Translations under genes and position numbers: made by a program | The notes under the pieces: generated by a model | Database searches by the model: none | The model's input: only the letters and a program-made list of their open reading frames with translations | Told to the model about the DNA's origin: nothing | Shown: piece by piece, positions 48,001 to 56,622 of the stretch | Layout of the letters: each line of letters begins with the position of its first letter | How positions within the stretch are numbered: position 1 is the stretch's first letter | Source of the DNA: Chloroflexus sp. | GTDB taxonomy: Bacteria > Chloroflexota > Anaerolineae > Anaerolineales > Villigracilaceae | Direction: 5' to 3' | DNA: 59,201 bases | NCBI GenBank assembly: GCA_020723995.1 | Contig: DYHT01000009.1 | Location: 5,599-64,799 of the forward strand

Positions 48001-49039
48001 CCACGCTACCCTCTGGTGCGCAGTGCTCGTTCAGGTTGACCGAACCCAGGCAGCAGTTTTCGTAGGGACCTAATGCTTGCTCTCCGCATGGATTTGTCGC
48101 CTCTAATGGATATAAGTGGGGTACTGGGTTTGACCGGTTGATGGTATCCAAGAACAACATGCCCGGCTCGCCATTGTGATGCGCTTGCTGCACAATCTTA
48201 GTGAACAGTTCGCGTGCCCTCACCTTTCGATAGACACGGATCGGAACACCGGCCTGCTCGGCCTGCTCGAGCGTGCCGCTCAAGGCGCGGTATTCAGGCG
48301 AATTCACCTCCGGGAAGCGTAATTCCCATTCGGCGTCGTCGCGTACGGCGCGCATGAAAGCGTCCGTGATGCCGACCGAGATGTTGAAGTTGGTGATCTG
48401 GTTCTCGTCGGTTTTGCAGCTGATGAAATCTTCGATATCGGGATGGTCAACGCGCAGGACTCCCATATTGGCCCCACGCCTTGACCCGCCCTGCGCAATC
48501 TCGCCAAAGGCATGATCATAGACGCGCAGGAAGCCCACCGGACCTGTGGCTTGCCCGGCGGAGGATTTGACCAACGCTCCTTTCGGCCGCAGGCGTGAAA
48601 AGGAAAAGCCGTTCCCGCCGCCGGTTTGCTGGATGAGGGCTGCATCGCGCAGCGATTGGAAGATGCCGGCCGGGTCGCGGCCCATGTCGTCGCTGATGGG
48701 TAAAACAAAACAGGCTGCAAGCTGCCCAAGAGGTGTACCTGCGCCGGTGAAGGTGGGAGAATTGGGAAAAAATTTCTTGCTGGTCAATAAAGTATAAAAA
48801 TCCCGGGCGGTAGCCATCACATCCCCACCGTAGGCTTCCTCAGCCGTGGCGATATGATAGGCCACCCGCCAGAACATTTCCTCCGGTGTTTCAACCGGCT
48901 CGCCCTGCTCGCCGCGGCGGACGTAACGGCGCACCAGCACCTGGCGGGCATTTTCGGTCAGTTCTACACAGGGGAGATCATCCGGTATGGGCGGTGTTGG
49001 CAGTAATCCGTGCTTGGAAGTGACAGCCTTGAATACCAT
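45041..49039 (-). CDS. nrdJ: Adenosylcobalamin-dependent ribonucleotide reductase with intein
   Basis: 1332 codons: 891 residues of reductase plus a 441-residue intein. Class II features: [57 protein letters not shown] with active-site Cys, [36 protein letters not shown], and a C-terminal cysteine motif ([24 protein letters not shown]). Ribosome-binding site GAGGAG. The intein (45890-47212) separates SLSK from [10 protein letters not shown]. Residues just after the intein region carry a repeat-derived stretch (45636-45703) with three SPNGEA/VPDGEA units. Probably controlled by NrdR encoded upstream. Confidence 0.95.
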   Translation of the reverse strand: MVFKAVTSKHGLLPTPPIPDDLPCVELTENARQVLVRRYVRRGEQGEPVETPEEMFWRVAYHIATAEEAYGGDVMATARDFYTLLTSKKFFPNSPTFTGAGTPLGQLAACFVLPISDDMGRDPAGIFQSLRDAALIQQTGGGNGFSFSRLRPKGALVKSSAGQATGPVGFLRVYDHAFGEIAQGGSRRGANMGVLRVDHPDIEDFISCKTDENQITNFNISVGITDAFMRAVRDDAEWELRFPEVNSPEYRALSGTLEQAEQAGVPIRVYRKVRARELFTKIVQQAHHNGEPGMLFLDTINRSNPVPHLYPLEATNPCGEQALGPYENCCLGSVNLNEHCAPEGSVDWDSLRRSVELSTRFLDDVVDANAYVPAVPQLKQAAHKARRIGLGIMGLADLMYHVGVRYGSPEGQEFGGQVMEFVRYHAMRTSIQLAKERQSFPAIQGSIYDPDALTWTPPQPLAPYTRDWSRPRLDWEEIIVGLRRHGIRNAAQTTVAPTGTIATVAGCEGYGCEPVFALAYVRHVNDNGRDLQLTYASPRFERALAAAGMDNKIRQKIIERVMEGGTCQDIPDVPESIRHTFVVSADINAEEHVRMQAAMQAFVDNSLSKCVTGDTLVLTDQGLVPIASLSDMRLSGQFAAHELRIVSPVSTERSDYFYYGGMRETRRVLLSYGYEIEGTPNHRIHVLKGDGSNGFVMLDELKIGDTVVLYTGQQVFGPAGQSLLPYQGRWNTCAKKIHFPENMSTELAYVMGCITSEGSIYQNGVQICNGDRLLLGQLGDLFRVLFELEYHICQDIRRDSVFSLQVNSCPLRDWLLTALGMEAGARNKIIPDCILRASRAEVAAFLRGLFLDAFMTLDGRTFGITLASRRLIRQLQTLLLNFGVFASLHKSAEHAWNLNVSGRALEQLAAFVEFDEVWKNQRIRIRGEGRSNILHNYGTLLPPETTIHLRRMQEESTCSLRSLYGQQTAEYQRARVNLLQGYRLERRLAQSVYRHFNDISLPYLQNFFTNDADGMMYVKVKRIEMGFNEVFDISVPGSHSFIANGLCNHNTINFSETATGEDVAKAYMLAWELGCKGITVYVTGSREKVVLETKATANKKQAEGLPVVVENFQSPQGEALRVPDGEAVRSPNGEAARRDVSADIIATQIAAWHESKKPRPRALIGRTYRVETPLGKAFITVNENGGGYPFEVFINTAKAGSETAAVSEAIGRLISYVLRLASPIAPRDRLAEVVKQLSGIGGGRSLGFGPHRVRSLPDGVGQVLNEYLKGETDVEAVAQKFSGSGHFGEELLDDTPKQMPLQMGDLCPECGEATMVNEEGCRKCYTCGYSEC
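45636..45703. repeat. Three in-frame palindromes in tandem (nrdJ)
   Basis: CTCCCCGTTAGGGGAG (45638-45653), an imperfect TTCCCCGTCTGGAA (45662-45675) and TCTCCTTGCGGAGA (45687-45700), each followed by a CGCAGC or CACAGC word. They encode [20 protein letters not shown], a three-fold peptide repeat in the reductase. Confidence 0.8.
45890..47212 (-). other. Intein with LAGLIDADG homing endonuclease domain in NrdJ
   Basis: 441 residues from Cys610 to Asn1050 of the precursor. N-terminal splicing block [20 protein letters not shown]. Block B is seen as GTPNHRIHV. Endonuclease blocks are [14 protein letters not shown] and [16 protein letters not shown]-terminal block [20 protein letters not shown] is followed by Asn and then extein Thr1051. 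All splicing residues (Cys, TxxH, His-Asn, Thr) are present, so splicing is expected. The endonuclease motifs depart from the canonical LAGLIDADG form, so DNA cutting activity is doubtful. Confidence 0.92.
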
Positions 49040-49058
49040 TATTGTGTGCTCCTCAAAA

Positions 49059-49511
49059 TTATTTACCTTCTAAAAGTCTATCTATTTCACGGCGCAGGGC
49101 GTGCAAGTCATCCAGGCGCAAGTAGACAATCGCATAGCGGATGTAAGCGATCTGGTCGAGTTCCTTCAAACCGTTGATGACCAGGTCGCCAACAATGCGC
49201 GAGGACACCTCAGCCTTGCCCATTTCTTGAAGCTCCGTTTCCACGCCTCCCACCAGGCGTTCTATAGCGTCAGCCGAGACCGGGCGTTTTGCACAGGCGA
49301 TGCGGATGCCGTGCTCGAGCTTATCGGGGTCGAACTCCTGGCGCGTTCCGTCTTGCTTGACGATCAGCGGTGTCGCCAGGATCGGGCGCTCTGAGCTGCT
49401 GAAGCGTTGTTTGCAACGTTGACATTCTCTGCGGCGACGAATACCGCCGTGACTATCGTGAGTCGTATCAATAACTTTCGAGTCACCGTATTGGCAATAT
49501 GGGCAACGCAT
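49059..49511 (-). CDS. nrdR: Transcriptional repressor NrdR
   Basis: 150 residues. Zinc ribbon MRCPYCQYGDSKVIDTTHDS with CQRCKQRFSSSE, then the ATP-cone (LIVKQDGTRQEFDPDKLEHG and beyond). NrdR represses ribonucleotide reductase genes in response to dATP/ATP. It is encoded 19 bases before nrdJ on the same strand, so it probably controls its own operon. Confidence 0.95.
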   Translation of the reverse strand: MRCPYCQYGDSKVIDTTHDSHGGIRRRRECQRCKQRFSSSERPILATPLIVKQDGTRQEFDPDKLEHGIRIACAKRPVSADAIERLVGGVETELQEMGKAEVSSRIVGDLVINGLKELDQIAYIRYAIVYLRLDDLHALRREIDRLLEGK

Positions 49512-49573
49512 AGCTTATCTCTCCGTGATGGTTGCCGATCTTCGGCAACCATGATATTTAGAACAAATGTAGC

Positions 49574-49589
49574 CGCCATATATAGCGCA
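49574..49589. promoter_or_regulatory. Possible NrdR box
   Basis: CGCCATATATAGCGCA, 63 bases upstream of the nrdR start, resembles the palindromic NrdR box centred on TATATA. A second box at the usual 31-base spacing is not convincing. The call rests on one site. Confidence 0.35.
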
Positions 49590-49632
49590 TCACACACCAT
49601 GTCCCCCTACATTTGGGACAACAGGGACGATT

Positions 49633-50523
49633 TTAACACATTAGAGAGGTCAATACAAGGGGTGGATTGGGTGTCAGGAAATCCAACACCAGTTGATTAA
49701 AGCGCGCCGCGTGACACTGGTGGGGTACATGCCCGCAGACTGGAATGGCTTCAGCGCGCGCATTCGGTAAGGCGTGGACCAGTTCGGAAAATGAGCCGGG
49801 AGCGAGGGACTGGTCGCGTTCGCCCCACAGTACTCGCACCGGCATTGTCACGCGCGGCAGTTCCGGGGTCAGATCACGCAGCGTACGCGAGATGTTGTAA
49901 ATGCCCGGGGCGGCGCGCTTGTAATCCAGGGCGGTCTGGATGCGCACCGACTCGGGCAGAGTGTGGATGCCATCGCCACCGCCGCCAAAACGCAGGCTGG
50001 TCACATCAATGACGATGCGGAACAGCCGGTAGGGTACGCGTTCGATGATGGACGTGTTGAGTAAGGGACGCTTGAAAACCAGTTGCAGAATGGGCGATAA
50101 CTGGCGCACGCTGAAGAATGGATTAACGAGAATCAGCGCGCCCACACGCTCGGGAAAACGCAAGGCGTAAAGCAGCGCCAGGTAGCCGCCGAGCGAATGG
50201 CCGACCAGCACCGCCGGTTCACGCAGGTCGAGCGTCTCCACCCAGGCGGCCAGGTGGAGGAAGACATTTTCGGTGGTGTAATCTTCGATGAGCGGGGGAT
50301 GGGCGCTCCCGCCATGGCCGAGCAGATCGAGGGCGATGACGCGGTTTTCCAGCGAGAATTTTTGCAACTGGTAAACCCACTGCCGGGCCTTGCCCCCAAA
50401 ACCGTGGATGAATACCAGCGTGCGCTGGGGCCGGTCGGGCGAAATATCTATGGCTGAGAGGCGCACCAGCGGCCGGGAGGCCACGTGCATTTCGTTCCGG
50501 TAGAGTGCCAAGTCAATGTCCAT
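49633..50523 (-). CDS. Alpha/beta hydrolase
   Basis: 296 residues. The oxyanion motif is TLVFIHGFGGKARQW, the nucleophile elbow GHSLGGYLALLYA (Gly-His-Ser-Leu-Gly), the acid WGERDQSLAPG, and His in CGHVPHQCHAARF. All catalytic residues are present. No signal peptide. Substrate unknown. It is divergent from the accessory region that starts after 50524. Confidence 0.85.
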   Translation of the reverse strand: MDIDLALYRNEMHVASRPLVRLSAIDISPDRPQRTLVFIHGFGGKARQWVYQLQKFSLENRVIALDLLGHGGSAHPPLIEDYTTENVFLHLAAWVETLDLREPAVLVGHSLGGYLALLYALRFPERVGALILVNPFFSVRQLSPILQLVFKRPLLNTSIIERVPYRLFRIVIDVTSLRFGGGGDGIHTLPESVRIQTALDYKRAAPGIYNISRTLRDLTPELPRVTMPVRVLWGERDQSLAPGSFSELVHALPNARAEAIPVCGHVPHQCHAARFNQLVLDFLTPNPPLVLTSLMC

Positions 50524-50560
50524 GGGGATAGTTTACAGTAGACGACAGGAATAGTCAAAT

Positions 50561-51118
50561 TTGAGTTCAGCCATCCAGCGGAGAACGCACCGCCAATCCT
50601 CCGCGCTGGAGGACGGCGTCTTCCCGGCCGAGGCCAGCACCTATCGCCGTATCCGCGACGAGGCCGCCCGCCTGAGCCGGCTGGTCGAGGACCTGAGTGC
50701 GCTGGCCCGGGCCGAATCTACCGGCGCGTGGGCGCGCGACGCGGTGCGGCTCGACCGGCTGGCAACCCAGGCGGTCGACAACCTGCTCGACAACGCGCTA
50801 CGCCACACGCCGCCCGGCGGCCGGGTGACCGTCCGACTGCAGGCGACCGATGGCTTGGCCCGGCTGGCCGTAATGAATACCGGGCACGGCATCACGCCGG
50901 AAGACCTGCCACACATCTTCGAGCGCTTCTATCGCGGAGATGAGTCGCGGGCACGGACGACCGGTGGCGCGGGCATTGGCCTGACGTTGGTCAAGCACAT
51001 CGTCGAGCGGCATGGCGGGCGGGTCGGGGTCGAGAGCAGCTTGGGCCAGGGTAGCGTGTTCACGCTGGAAGTGCCGGAGCAAAAGGGGTTACCGATAAAG
51101 GGAATCAAGCGACCATAA
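50561..51118 (+). pseudogene. Sensor histidine kinase remnant with internal deletion
   Basis: 185 codons. A piece of the dimerisation helix (DEAARLSRLVEDLSALARAE) is followed without the usual linker by the ATPase domain (DNLLDNALRHTPPGGRVTV, GHGITPEDLPHIFERFYRGD, GAGIGLTLVKHIVERHGG). The segment holding the first strand and helix of the ATPase domain and the phospho-acceptor His region are missing, so it should be inactive. No response regulator next to it. Confidence 0.75.
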
Positions 51119-51187
51119 CGTTGAAGCAAGTAGCAGGTGTAAAAATGCGCGGATAAGTTTCGGGTAGGCCAGACTGGAGCAGGAACG

Positions 51188-51622
51188 GTGCGCGAGAGAA
51201 AAGTCCTCCTCGGTGTGCTAATTGGTGTGGTGATCCTCGTGGCGCTGATCTGGGGCCTGCAGTGGCTGACCACGACTCAAATGGGTTCGATGGTGCACGG
51301 GCCGCCGGTCTCGCCGGGGGATCAGCCCTTTGCCCTGACCGGCTCGCTCGCGCCCCAGGCGCCGACGGCCAGGACGCCCCTGGAGATCACGGCTCAGATC
51401 GCCAGCCAGACCTCGCCCCACACCCCGGTGATCGTCCGTTTCTTGGTGGACGGCAAAGAGGTGTATCAAACCTCCGAGGCCATTCCGCCCTTCCAGACGG
51501 CGACCATCCGTTTCAAGTGGGAGGCCGCCTCGGGGACGCATCTGATCAAGATTGAAATCGCTTCCAGAGCCGGCGTAGTTTATGACTTTTGGGAGAGCGA
51601 AGTCAAGGTGGGGGATCAGTGA
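51188..51622 (+). CDS. Membrane-anchored beta-sandwich protein, unknown
   Basis: 144 residues from GTG 51188. One N-terminal helix (VLLGVLIGVVILVALIWGL) is an anchor or uncleaved signal. Outside it, a CARDB-like beta domain follows (TPLEITAQIASQTSPHTPVI, VRFLVDGKEVYQT, GTHLIKIEI). Function unknown. Not clearly linked to its neighbours. Confidence 0.6.
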   Translation: MRERKVLLGVLIGVVILVALIWGLQWLTTTQMGSMVHGPPVSPGDQPFALTGSLAPQAPTARTPLEITAQIASQTSPHTPVIVRFLVDGKEVYQTSEAIPPFQTATIRFKWEAASGTHLIKIEIASRAGVVYDFWESEVKVGDQ

Positions 51623-51770
51623 GCGGCTCGATCTACATGCGACCGGTTTCGAAAGTCGTCTGGAATGTACTGGCAGCCAGCGCCGCTGACCACCTGCTGT
51701 TCGGAAACGCTTCGCCCTGGGTGGACCCGGCTGACGACATCGCCCGGATTCGCCCAGTCCTCCCACCAGA

Positions 51771-51799
51771 TTGACAAACGCCAAAATACACGCTATAAT
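51771..51799 (+). promoter_or_regulatory. Consensus sigma-70 promoter of the TetR operon
   Basis: TTGACA (51771-51776), 17 bases, TATAAT (51794-51799): both boxes are perfect. Expected transcription start near 51806, only about 5 bases before the annotated TTG start of the TetR gene. Confidence 0.85.
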
Positions 51800-51801
51800 G
51801 T

Positions 51802-51827
51802 TCATGAAAGTTGAATCAAGTGTCAAC
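51802..51827. promoter_or_regulatory. Possible TetR-type operator
   Basis: The palindrome TTCATGAA (51802-51809) and inverted repeat GTTGA/TCAAC (51810-51827) lie at and just after the transcription start of the TetR operon, where a TetR repressor would block RNA polymerase. The call is by position and symmetry only. Confidence 0.4.
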
Positions 51828-52464
51828 ATCACTCCCGAATCCTGTGCCGAGCCAACCGTCTACCCCACGCGGCCAACAGACCCGCCAAAAACTCCTCGAC
51901 GCGGCGGAGGTGGTCTTCGGTGAAACGGGCTACGAGCGAGCCGGCATCGTCGAGATCACCCAACGCGCCGGCGTAGCCCAGGGAACCTTTTACACCTACT
52001 TCCCCGACAAAAAGGCCATCTTCATTGAATTGGTCAAAGAGTTGAGCCATCGGCTGCGCCGCGAGATCGCCATCGCTGTTGAAGGCCTCACCGACCGGAT
52101 TGAAATGGAGCGCGTCGGCTTCCGCGTGTTCTTCACGTTTGCCCATCAACATCGAAATCTATACAAGATCGTCCGTCAGGCGGAGTTTGTGGATGAAGAC
52201 CTCTTTCGCTGGTATTACCGTCTGTTGGCCGAAGGTTACGTCCGGGGTTTATCTCAGGCGATGGACGTCGGCCAACTCCGCCGTCTCGACCCGGAGTGCT
52301 TAGCCTATTGCCTGATGGGCATCGCCGATTTTCTTGGAATGCGCTGGGTGCTCTGGAACGACGAACGCCCGCCGGAGGCCGTCGTCGAGAGCATGCTCGC
52401 TTTTATCCGGCACGGGATGGACAGCCATCCCCCTACACAGGGTCAAGAGACCCAAGGAGGCTGA
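51811..52464 (+). CDS. TetR-family transcriptional regulator
   Basis: 217 residues from TTG 51811; GTG 51820 or GTG 51844 are alternatives. The HTH is at about 20-66 (RQKLLDAAEVVFGETGYERA, AGVAQGTFYTYFPDKKAIF), followed by an all-helical ligand domain. It is the first gene of a six-gene unit, 1 base before the hydrolase. Such regulators often sense an acyl-CoA or pathway product; the effector is not readable. Confidence 0.88.
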   Translation: MNQVSTSLPNPVPSQPSTPRGQQTRQKLLDAAEVVFGETGYERAGIVEITQRAGVAQGTFYTYFPDKKAIFIELVKELSHRLRREIAIAVEGLTDRIEMERVGFRVFFTFAHQHRNLYKIVRQAEFVDEDLFRWYYRLLAEGYVRGLSQAMDVGQLRRLDPECLAYCLMGIADFLGMRWVLWNDERPPEAVVESMLAFIRHGMDSHPPTQGQETQGG

Positions 52465-52465
52465 A

Positions 52466-53545
52466 ATGACTGAGGCTTTGTTACAAGGAATCACTTCCAA
52501 GATTGTCACCACCCCTCGCCTGAAGACACATCTCCTGACGAGCGGGCCGGAGGACGGAGTGCCCGTGCTCTTTTTGCACGGCAACATCTCTTCGTCCCGC
52601 TTTTTCGAGGAGACGCTGGCTGCGCTCTCGCCGCGTTACCGTGGCTTGGCACCTGACTTGCGCGGATTCGGCGAGTCCGAGACCAAGCCGGTGGATGCTA
52701 CGCGCGGCCTGCGGGATTTTGCCAACGAGCTGTACGCGCTGGTGACTGCTCTTGGCCTCCGCAAGCCCCACTTGGCCGGCTGGTCGGTGGGTGGCGGCAT
52801 CGTGATGCAGTATGCGCTAGATCACCCGACTGAAGTTGGCTCGCTCGCCCTGATTGACCCGCTCTCCCCCTACGGCTTCGGCGGGACGAAGGACATCACT
52901 GGGATGCCGTGCTGGCCGGATTACGCCGGCTCGGGCGGCGGCACTGCCAACCCGGAGTTCGTCAAGCGATTGGCGGCGGGGAATCGCGGTGAGGAGAGCG
53001 ACTTCTCACCTCGCAAGGTGATGAACACGTTCTTCTTCAAGCCCCCGTTCCGCGTCGCCGGTGAACGGGAAGAGATTTTCGTCTCGGCCGTGCTCAGCAC
53101 GAAGGTCGGTGACGACAACTACCCGGGCGACATGGCGACTTCACCGAACTGGCCAACCGTGGCACCGGGGACGAAGGGGATGAACAACGCCATCTCGCCC
53201 AAATACTGCAACCTAAGCGGCTTCGCCCAAATCACGCCGAAACCTGACGTGTTGTGGATCCGGGGCGCCGACGACCAGATCGTGTCGGACACTTCGCTGT
53301 TCGACTTCGGCTTCCTCGGCCAACTTGGGGCTGTGCCCGGCTGGCCGGGCGCGGAGGTCTACCCGCCGCAGCCCATGGTCTCGCAAATGCGCGCCGTGCT
53401 GGATGAGTACCGCGCTCAAGGCGGGGTATATCATGAGGAAGTGATCCCCGACTGCGGGCATTCGCCGCACATCGAAAAGCCTGAGGCCTTCCGGCAAGCC
53501 CTTTTCAACTTCCTCGACGCGCACAAAGGGAAGGATGAAGGGTGA
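52466..53545 (+). CDS. Alpha/beta hydrolase of the TetR operon
   Basis: 359 residues from ATG 52466, with ribosome-binding site AAGGAGG; the longer frame from 52334 overlaps the TetR gene and is rejected. VLFLHGNISSSRFFE has the oxyanion region, GWSVGGGIVMQYA the nucleophile Ser, RGADDQIVSD the acid and CGHSPHIEKP the His. A longer than usual lid (about residues 130-230) suggests a specific bulky ester, lactone or thioester substrate. Confidence 0.85.
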   Translation: MTEALLQGITSKIVTTPRLKTHLLTSGPEDGVPVLFLHGNISSSRFFEETLAALSPRYRGLAPDLRGFGESETKPVDATRGLRDFANELYALVTALGLRKPHLAGWSVGGGIVMQYALDHPTEVGSLALIDPLSPYGFGGTKDITGMPCWPDYAGSGGGTANPEFVKRLAAGNRGEESDFSPRKVMNTFFFKPPFRVAGEREEIFVSAVLSTKVGDDNYPGDMATSPNWPTVAPGTKGMNNAISPKYCNLSGFAQITPKPDVLWIRGADDQIVSDTSLFDFGFLGQLGAVPGWPGAEVYPPQPMVSQMRAVLDEYRAQGGVYHEEVIPDCGHSPHIEKPEAFRQALFNFLDAHKGKDEG

Positions 53546-54026
53546 CCCCCGCAAACCGCGCGGGGGCAGGCGGCGAAAGGATGAATCATCCTTCAACCCT
53601 TCGGGGCTGGGCCCCTCAGGACGAAGCCTTCGGCCTTATACGGTGGGCGTCACCGCCTCGCTCACCCGGACCATCACCGAAGAGGACGTACAGGCCTTTG
53701 CCCGCCTCACTGGCGACACTAACCCCCTGCACCTCGACGACGCCTTCGCTCGGACGACCCAATTAGGACGTCGGGTGGCGCACGGCTTCCTCGCCGCCGG
53801 TCTGATCTCGGCTGTCCTGGGGACGCAGTTGCCTGGCCCCGGCGCGATCTACCTCGAACAGCGGCTGCGGTTCCTCAAGCCGGTCTTCCCCGGCGATACC
53901 GTCACCGCGCAGGTGGAGGTCACTGGCTACCAACCAGAGAAAGGTATCGTCACGTTGAACACGGACTGCTTCAACCAGCGCAGAGAGCAGGTGCTCGGCG
54001 GCGAGGCTGTGCTCTTGGTCGCCTGA
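53535..54026 (+). CDS. MaoC-like (R)-enoyl-CoA hydratase / dehydratase
   Basis: 163 codons from ATG 53535, which overlaps the hydrolase stop. The conserved domain begins only near GTG 53643 (VTASLTRTITEEDVQAFARL), and the first 36 residues are read from palindromic repeat sequence, so the true start is uncertain. Hot-dog fold with TGDTNPLHLDDAFA (Asp and His of the hydratase motif) and RVAHGFLAAGLISAVLGTQL. It hydrates trans-2-enoyl-CoA or a related substrate. Confidence 0.82.
   Translation: MKGDPRKPRGGRRRKDESSFNPSGLGPSGRSLRPYTVGVTASLTRTITEEDVQAFARLTGDTNPLHLDDAFARTTQLGRRVAHGFLAAGLISAVLGTQLPGPGAIYLEQRLRFLKPVFPGDTVTAQVEVTGYQPEKGIVTLNTDCFNQRREQVLGGEAVLLVA
53546..53635. repeat. Palindromes at the start of the MaoC-like gene
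   Basis: CCCCCGC/GCGGGGG arms around AAACCGC (53547-53566), GGATGAATCATCC (53580-53592) and GGGGCTGGGCCCC (53604-53616). These lie between the hydrolase and the MaoC-like domain and are read as an N-terminal extension. Confidence 0.6.
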
Positions 54027-55021
54027 TGGCTCGATATGCGCAGATCCTCAGCACAGGCCGCTACGTGCCGGAGCGGGTTCTGACCAACGCCGAACTGGAG
54101 GCCGTCTTGAGCGAGCCGGTGGACGAGTGGCTGGTGCAAAACGTCGGCATCGAGACACGCCACGTGATGGCCAACGATCAGGCGACCTCCGACCTGGCGA
54201 CTCTGGCGGCTCAACAAGCCCTCCAGCGCGTCGGAATCGCGCCAACCGACCTGCATTTGATCCTCGTCGCCACCGACACGCCCGATTACCCCAGTCCGGC
54301 GACGGCCTCGGTGGTGCAGGCAAAACTCGGCGCCAGGAATGCCGGGACCTACGACGTCAACTGCGCCTGTGCCGCCTGGGTGACCGGTCTGGACATCGCC
54401 GCAAAGACCATCGCTGCCGACCCTGACTACAAGTACATCCTCGTTGTCGGCGCCTACGGCATGACCCGCTTCCTGAACTGGCGCGACAAGTACACCTGCA
54501 CCCTGTTCGCCGACGGGGCCGGGGCAGTCGTGCTGGGGGCCGGAGACACGCCCGGCTTCCTGGCGGCCAGACTCGTCGCCGACGGTATGTACCACGATGC
54601 GCTCGGCATCTACACCGGCGGCACATTCCGGCCGGCCACGCCTGATGCGGTGGATGATCTAGGCCCACCCCACGTCGAGTTCGCCCGCAAGTTCCCGGCC
54701 ACCTTCAACAGCGAACGCTGGCCACTGCTGGTGCGCGAGGTGGTGGCCAAGGCCGGGCTGCGGCTGGACGAGATTGCCATGTTCTTCTTCACCCAACTGA
54801 ACTTGCGGACAATCGAAGCGACGATGGCCGCGCTGGGCCAGCCGATGAGCAAAACCCACTGGATCATGCACAAGTGGGGTTACACCGGATCGGCCTGCAT
54901 CCCAATGACGCTGGACGATGCAGTGGAACTGGGCCGACTGCGGCGCGGCGATCACGTCGTCTTCTGTGCGACGGGCGGGGGGCTGGCGATGGCCACCGCC
55001 GCCTTCCGCTGGACATTGTAA
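54026..55021 (+). CDS. KASIII-like thiolase-superfamily enzyme lacking His and Asn
   Basis: 331 residues, overlapping the previous stop by one base. FabH-like fold: GRYVPERVLTNAELE, VLVATDTPDYPSPATASVVQ-like entry strand, and nucleophile Cys115 in DVNCACAAW. The catalytic His motif (PHQAN in FabH) reads FFFTQLNLR, with Thr256. The Asn motif (GNTSA) reads GYTGSA, with Tyr286. So Cys is kept while the two decarboxylation residues are gone. It is unlikely to be an ordinary fatty-acid starter enzyme. It may transfer an acyl group or condense without malonyl decarboxylation. Confidence 0.85.
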   Translation: MARYAQILSTGRYVPERVLTNAELEAVLSEPVDEWLVQNVGIETRHVMANDQATSDLATLAAQQALQRVGIAPTDLHLILVATDTPDYPSPATASVVQAKLGARNAGTYDVNCACAAWVTGLDIAAKTIAADPDYKYILVVGAYGMTRFLNWRDKYTCTLFADGAGAVVLGAGDTPGFLAARLVADGMYHDALGIYTGGTFRPATPDAVDDLGPPHVEFARKFPATFNSERWPLLVREVVAKAGLRLDEIAMFFFTQLNLRTIEATMAALGQPMSKTHWIMHKWGYTGSACIPMTLDDAVELGRLRRGDHVVFCATGGGLAMATAAFRWTL

Positions 55022-55030
55022 GGTGCAGCG

Positions 55031-56620
55031 ATGTACATCGGCGACTGGATGGGGCGCGCAGCGCTGTACTGGCCCGACCGCCTGGCCGTTGTAGACGCCG
55101 CCCAGGGGGAGGCTGGCCGCTTCACCTATCGGCAGATGAACGAGCGGGCGAACCGGCTGGCCAACTGGCTGCGGCACGAAGTCGGCCTGGGCCGTGGTGA
55201 GCGGGTCGGGATGGTAGCCCTCAACGGCATCGAGTATCTCGACGCCGTTTTCGCCTGCGGCAAACTGGGGGCGATCTTTGTGCCCTTCAACTGGCGCCTG
55301 CATCCGCGCGAACTCGCCGATCTAATCAACCTGACTACGCCTCGCGTTTTGATCTATTCCGACGGGTTCAAGGACTCTATCGCGCAGGCGCAGCCGACCT
55401 GTCCCTCTGTCGCGCATTACCTGCATCTCGAAGGGAGCGGTCTCGCAGGCAGCCGGCCTTATGAGGCAACACTGTTGACCGCACAGACAGACCCGGTGAC
55501 CACGGAGGGCGTGAGCGAGGAGGACATCGTTTGCCTGCTGTTCACCGGCGGCACGACAGGGCTCCCCAAAGCCGCTCAAATCTCATATCGGATGATCGCC
55601 TGGAACACACTGAATACGATCATCCACGAGGTGAACCGGGACGACGTGACGATCACCCACTCGCCCATGTTCCACACTGGCGGACTGCTGGTCTACACGC
55701 TTCCATTGCTCACCCTGGGCGGCACGGTCATCATCTTGCGCCGCTGGGACCCGGAGCGGATGTTGGAACTGATCGAGCGGGAACGGCCCACGATGTTTTT
55801 CTGTGTCCCGACGCAGTATCAGCAGATGCTCCAATCGCCCCGCTTCAAGACGACGGATTTCTCTAGCGTCCGCTTCTTGACCAGCGGCGGCGCGCCTCTG
55901 CCCATCCCGCTGACTGAGGCTTGGCGGGCGGTGCACGACGTACCCTTCAAGCAGGGATTCGGCATGACCGAGTTCGGCCCGGGCGTGTTCAGCATAGGGC
56001 CGGAATTCGCGGCCTCGAAAGCCGGCTCCATCGGGCGGCCCAACTATTTTGTGGAAGCGCGGCTGGTAGATGATCACAACCGGCCGGTGCCGGTCGGCGC
56101 AGTGGGCGAACTGGTGTTGCGCGGCCCCACAATGTGTTCGGGGTACTTTCCCCCTGCGGGGGACTATCGCAACAACCCCCGGGCCACGGCCGAGGCAGTG
56201 GATGCCGAGGGTTGGTTCCACACGGGTGATCTAGCCCGCGTAGACGCAGATGGCTTCTACTACATCGTGGACCGCAAGAAGGATATGTTCATCTCCGGCG
56301 GCGAAAACGTCTATCCGGCGGAGATCGAGAAGGTCTTGTACGAGCATCCGGCGGTGGGGCAATGCGCCGTAGTCGGCGTGCCCGACGAAAAGTGGGGGGA
56401 AGTGGGCGCGGCGTTCGTGGTGTTGCGAAGTCCTGACCCTGTGTCAGGGAAGCCCGGCGCTGCACTCACAGCCACACAGTTGATCGAATTCTTGCGCGGC
56501 CGGCTGGCCGCCTACAAGGTCCCCAAGCACCTCCGGTTCGTCGAGAACCTGCCGCTCTCGCCAGCCGGAAAGATTCTGAAGCGGGAACTCAGACGATTTT
56601 TCAGCAATCAGGAGGAATGA
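55031..56620 (+). CDS. AMP-dependent acyl-CoA synthetase
   Basis: 529 residues, ANL superfamily. P-loop-like LLFTGGTTGLPKAAQ, GFGMTEFGPG, hinge region GDLARVDADGFYYIVDRKKD, MFISGGENVYPAEIE, and the catalytic Lys in PLSPAGKILKREL. It activates a fatty or aryl acid through the acyl-adenylate to the CoA ester. A short palindrome (56432-56448) is read in frame near residue 470. Confidence 0.9.
   Translation: MYIGDWMGRAALYWPDRLAVVDAAQGEAGRFTYRQMNERANRLANWLRHEVGLGRGERVGMVALNGIEYLDAVFACGKLGAIFVPFNWRLHPRELADLINLTTPRVLIYSDGFKDSIAQAQPTCPSVAHYLHLEGSGLAGSRPYEATLLTAQTDPVTTEGVSEEDIVCLLFTGGTTGLPKAAQISYRMIAWNTLNTIIHEVNRDDVTITHSPMFHTGGLLVYTLPLLTLGGTVIILRRWDPERMLELIERERPTMFFCVPTQYQQMLQSPRFKTTDFSSVRFLTSGGAPLPIPLTEAWRAVHDVPFKQGFGMTEFGPGVFSIGPEFAASKAGSIGRPNYFVEARLVDDHNRPVPVGAVGELVLRGPTMCSGYFPPAGDYRNNPRATAEAVDAEGWFHTGDLARVDADGFYYIVDRKKDMFISGGENVYPAEIEKVLYEHPAVGQCAVVGVPDEKWGEVGAAFVVLRSPDPVSGKPGAALTATQLIEFLRGRLAAYKVPKHLRFVENLPLSPAGKILKRELRRFFSNQEE
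56432..56448. repeat. In-frame CCTGAC palindrome (acyl-CoA synthetase)
   Basis: CCTGAC and GTCAGG around CCTGT. It encodes a SPDPVSGK-like piece between VVLR and GAALT, where homologous enzymes join directly. Confidence 0.6.
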
Positions 56621-56622
56621 AA

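Noticed and set aside
47117-48073. 318-codon ORF on the plus strand opposite nrdJ
   Set aside because: It lies fully antisense to well-conserved reductase codons and its translation has no recognisable protein character.
51589-51774. 61-codon ORF between the beta-sandwich protein and the TetR promoter
   Set aside because: It starts inside the preceding gene in another frame, has no recognisable content, and ends just before the promoter.
52334-52465. N-terminal extension of the operon hydrolase
   Set aside because: It overlaps the TetR gene; ATG 52466 has AAGGAGG at proper distance and starts the conserved fold.
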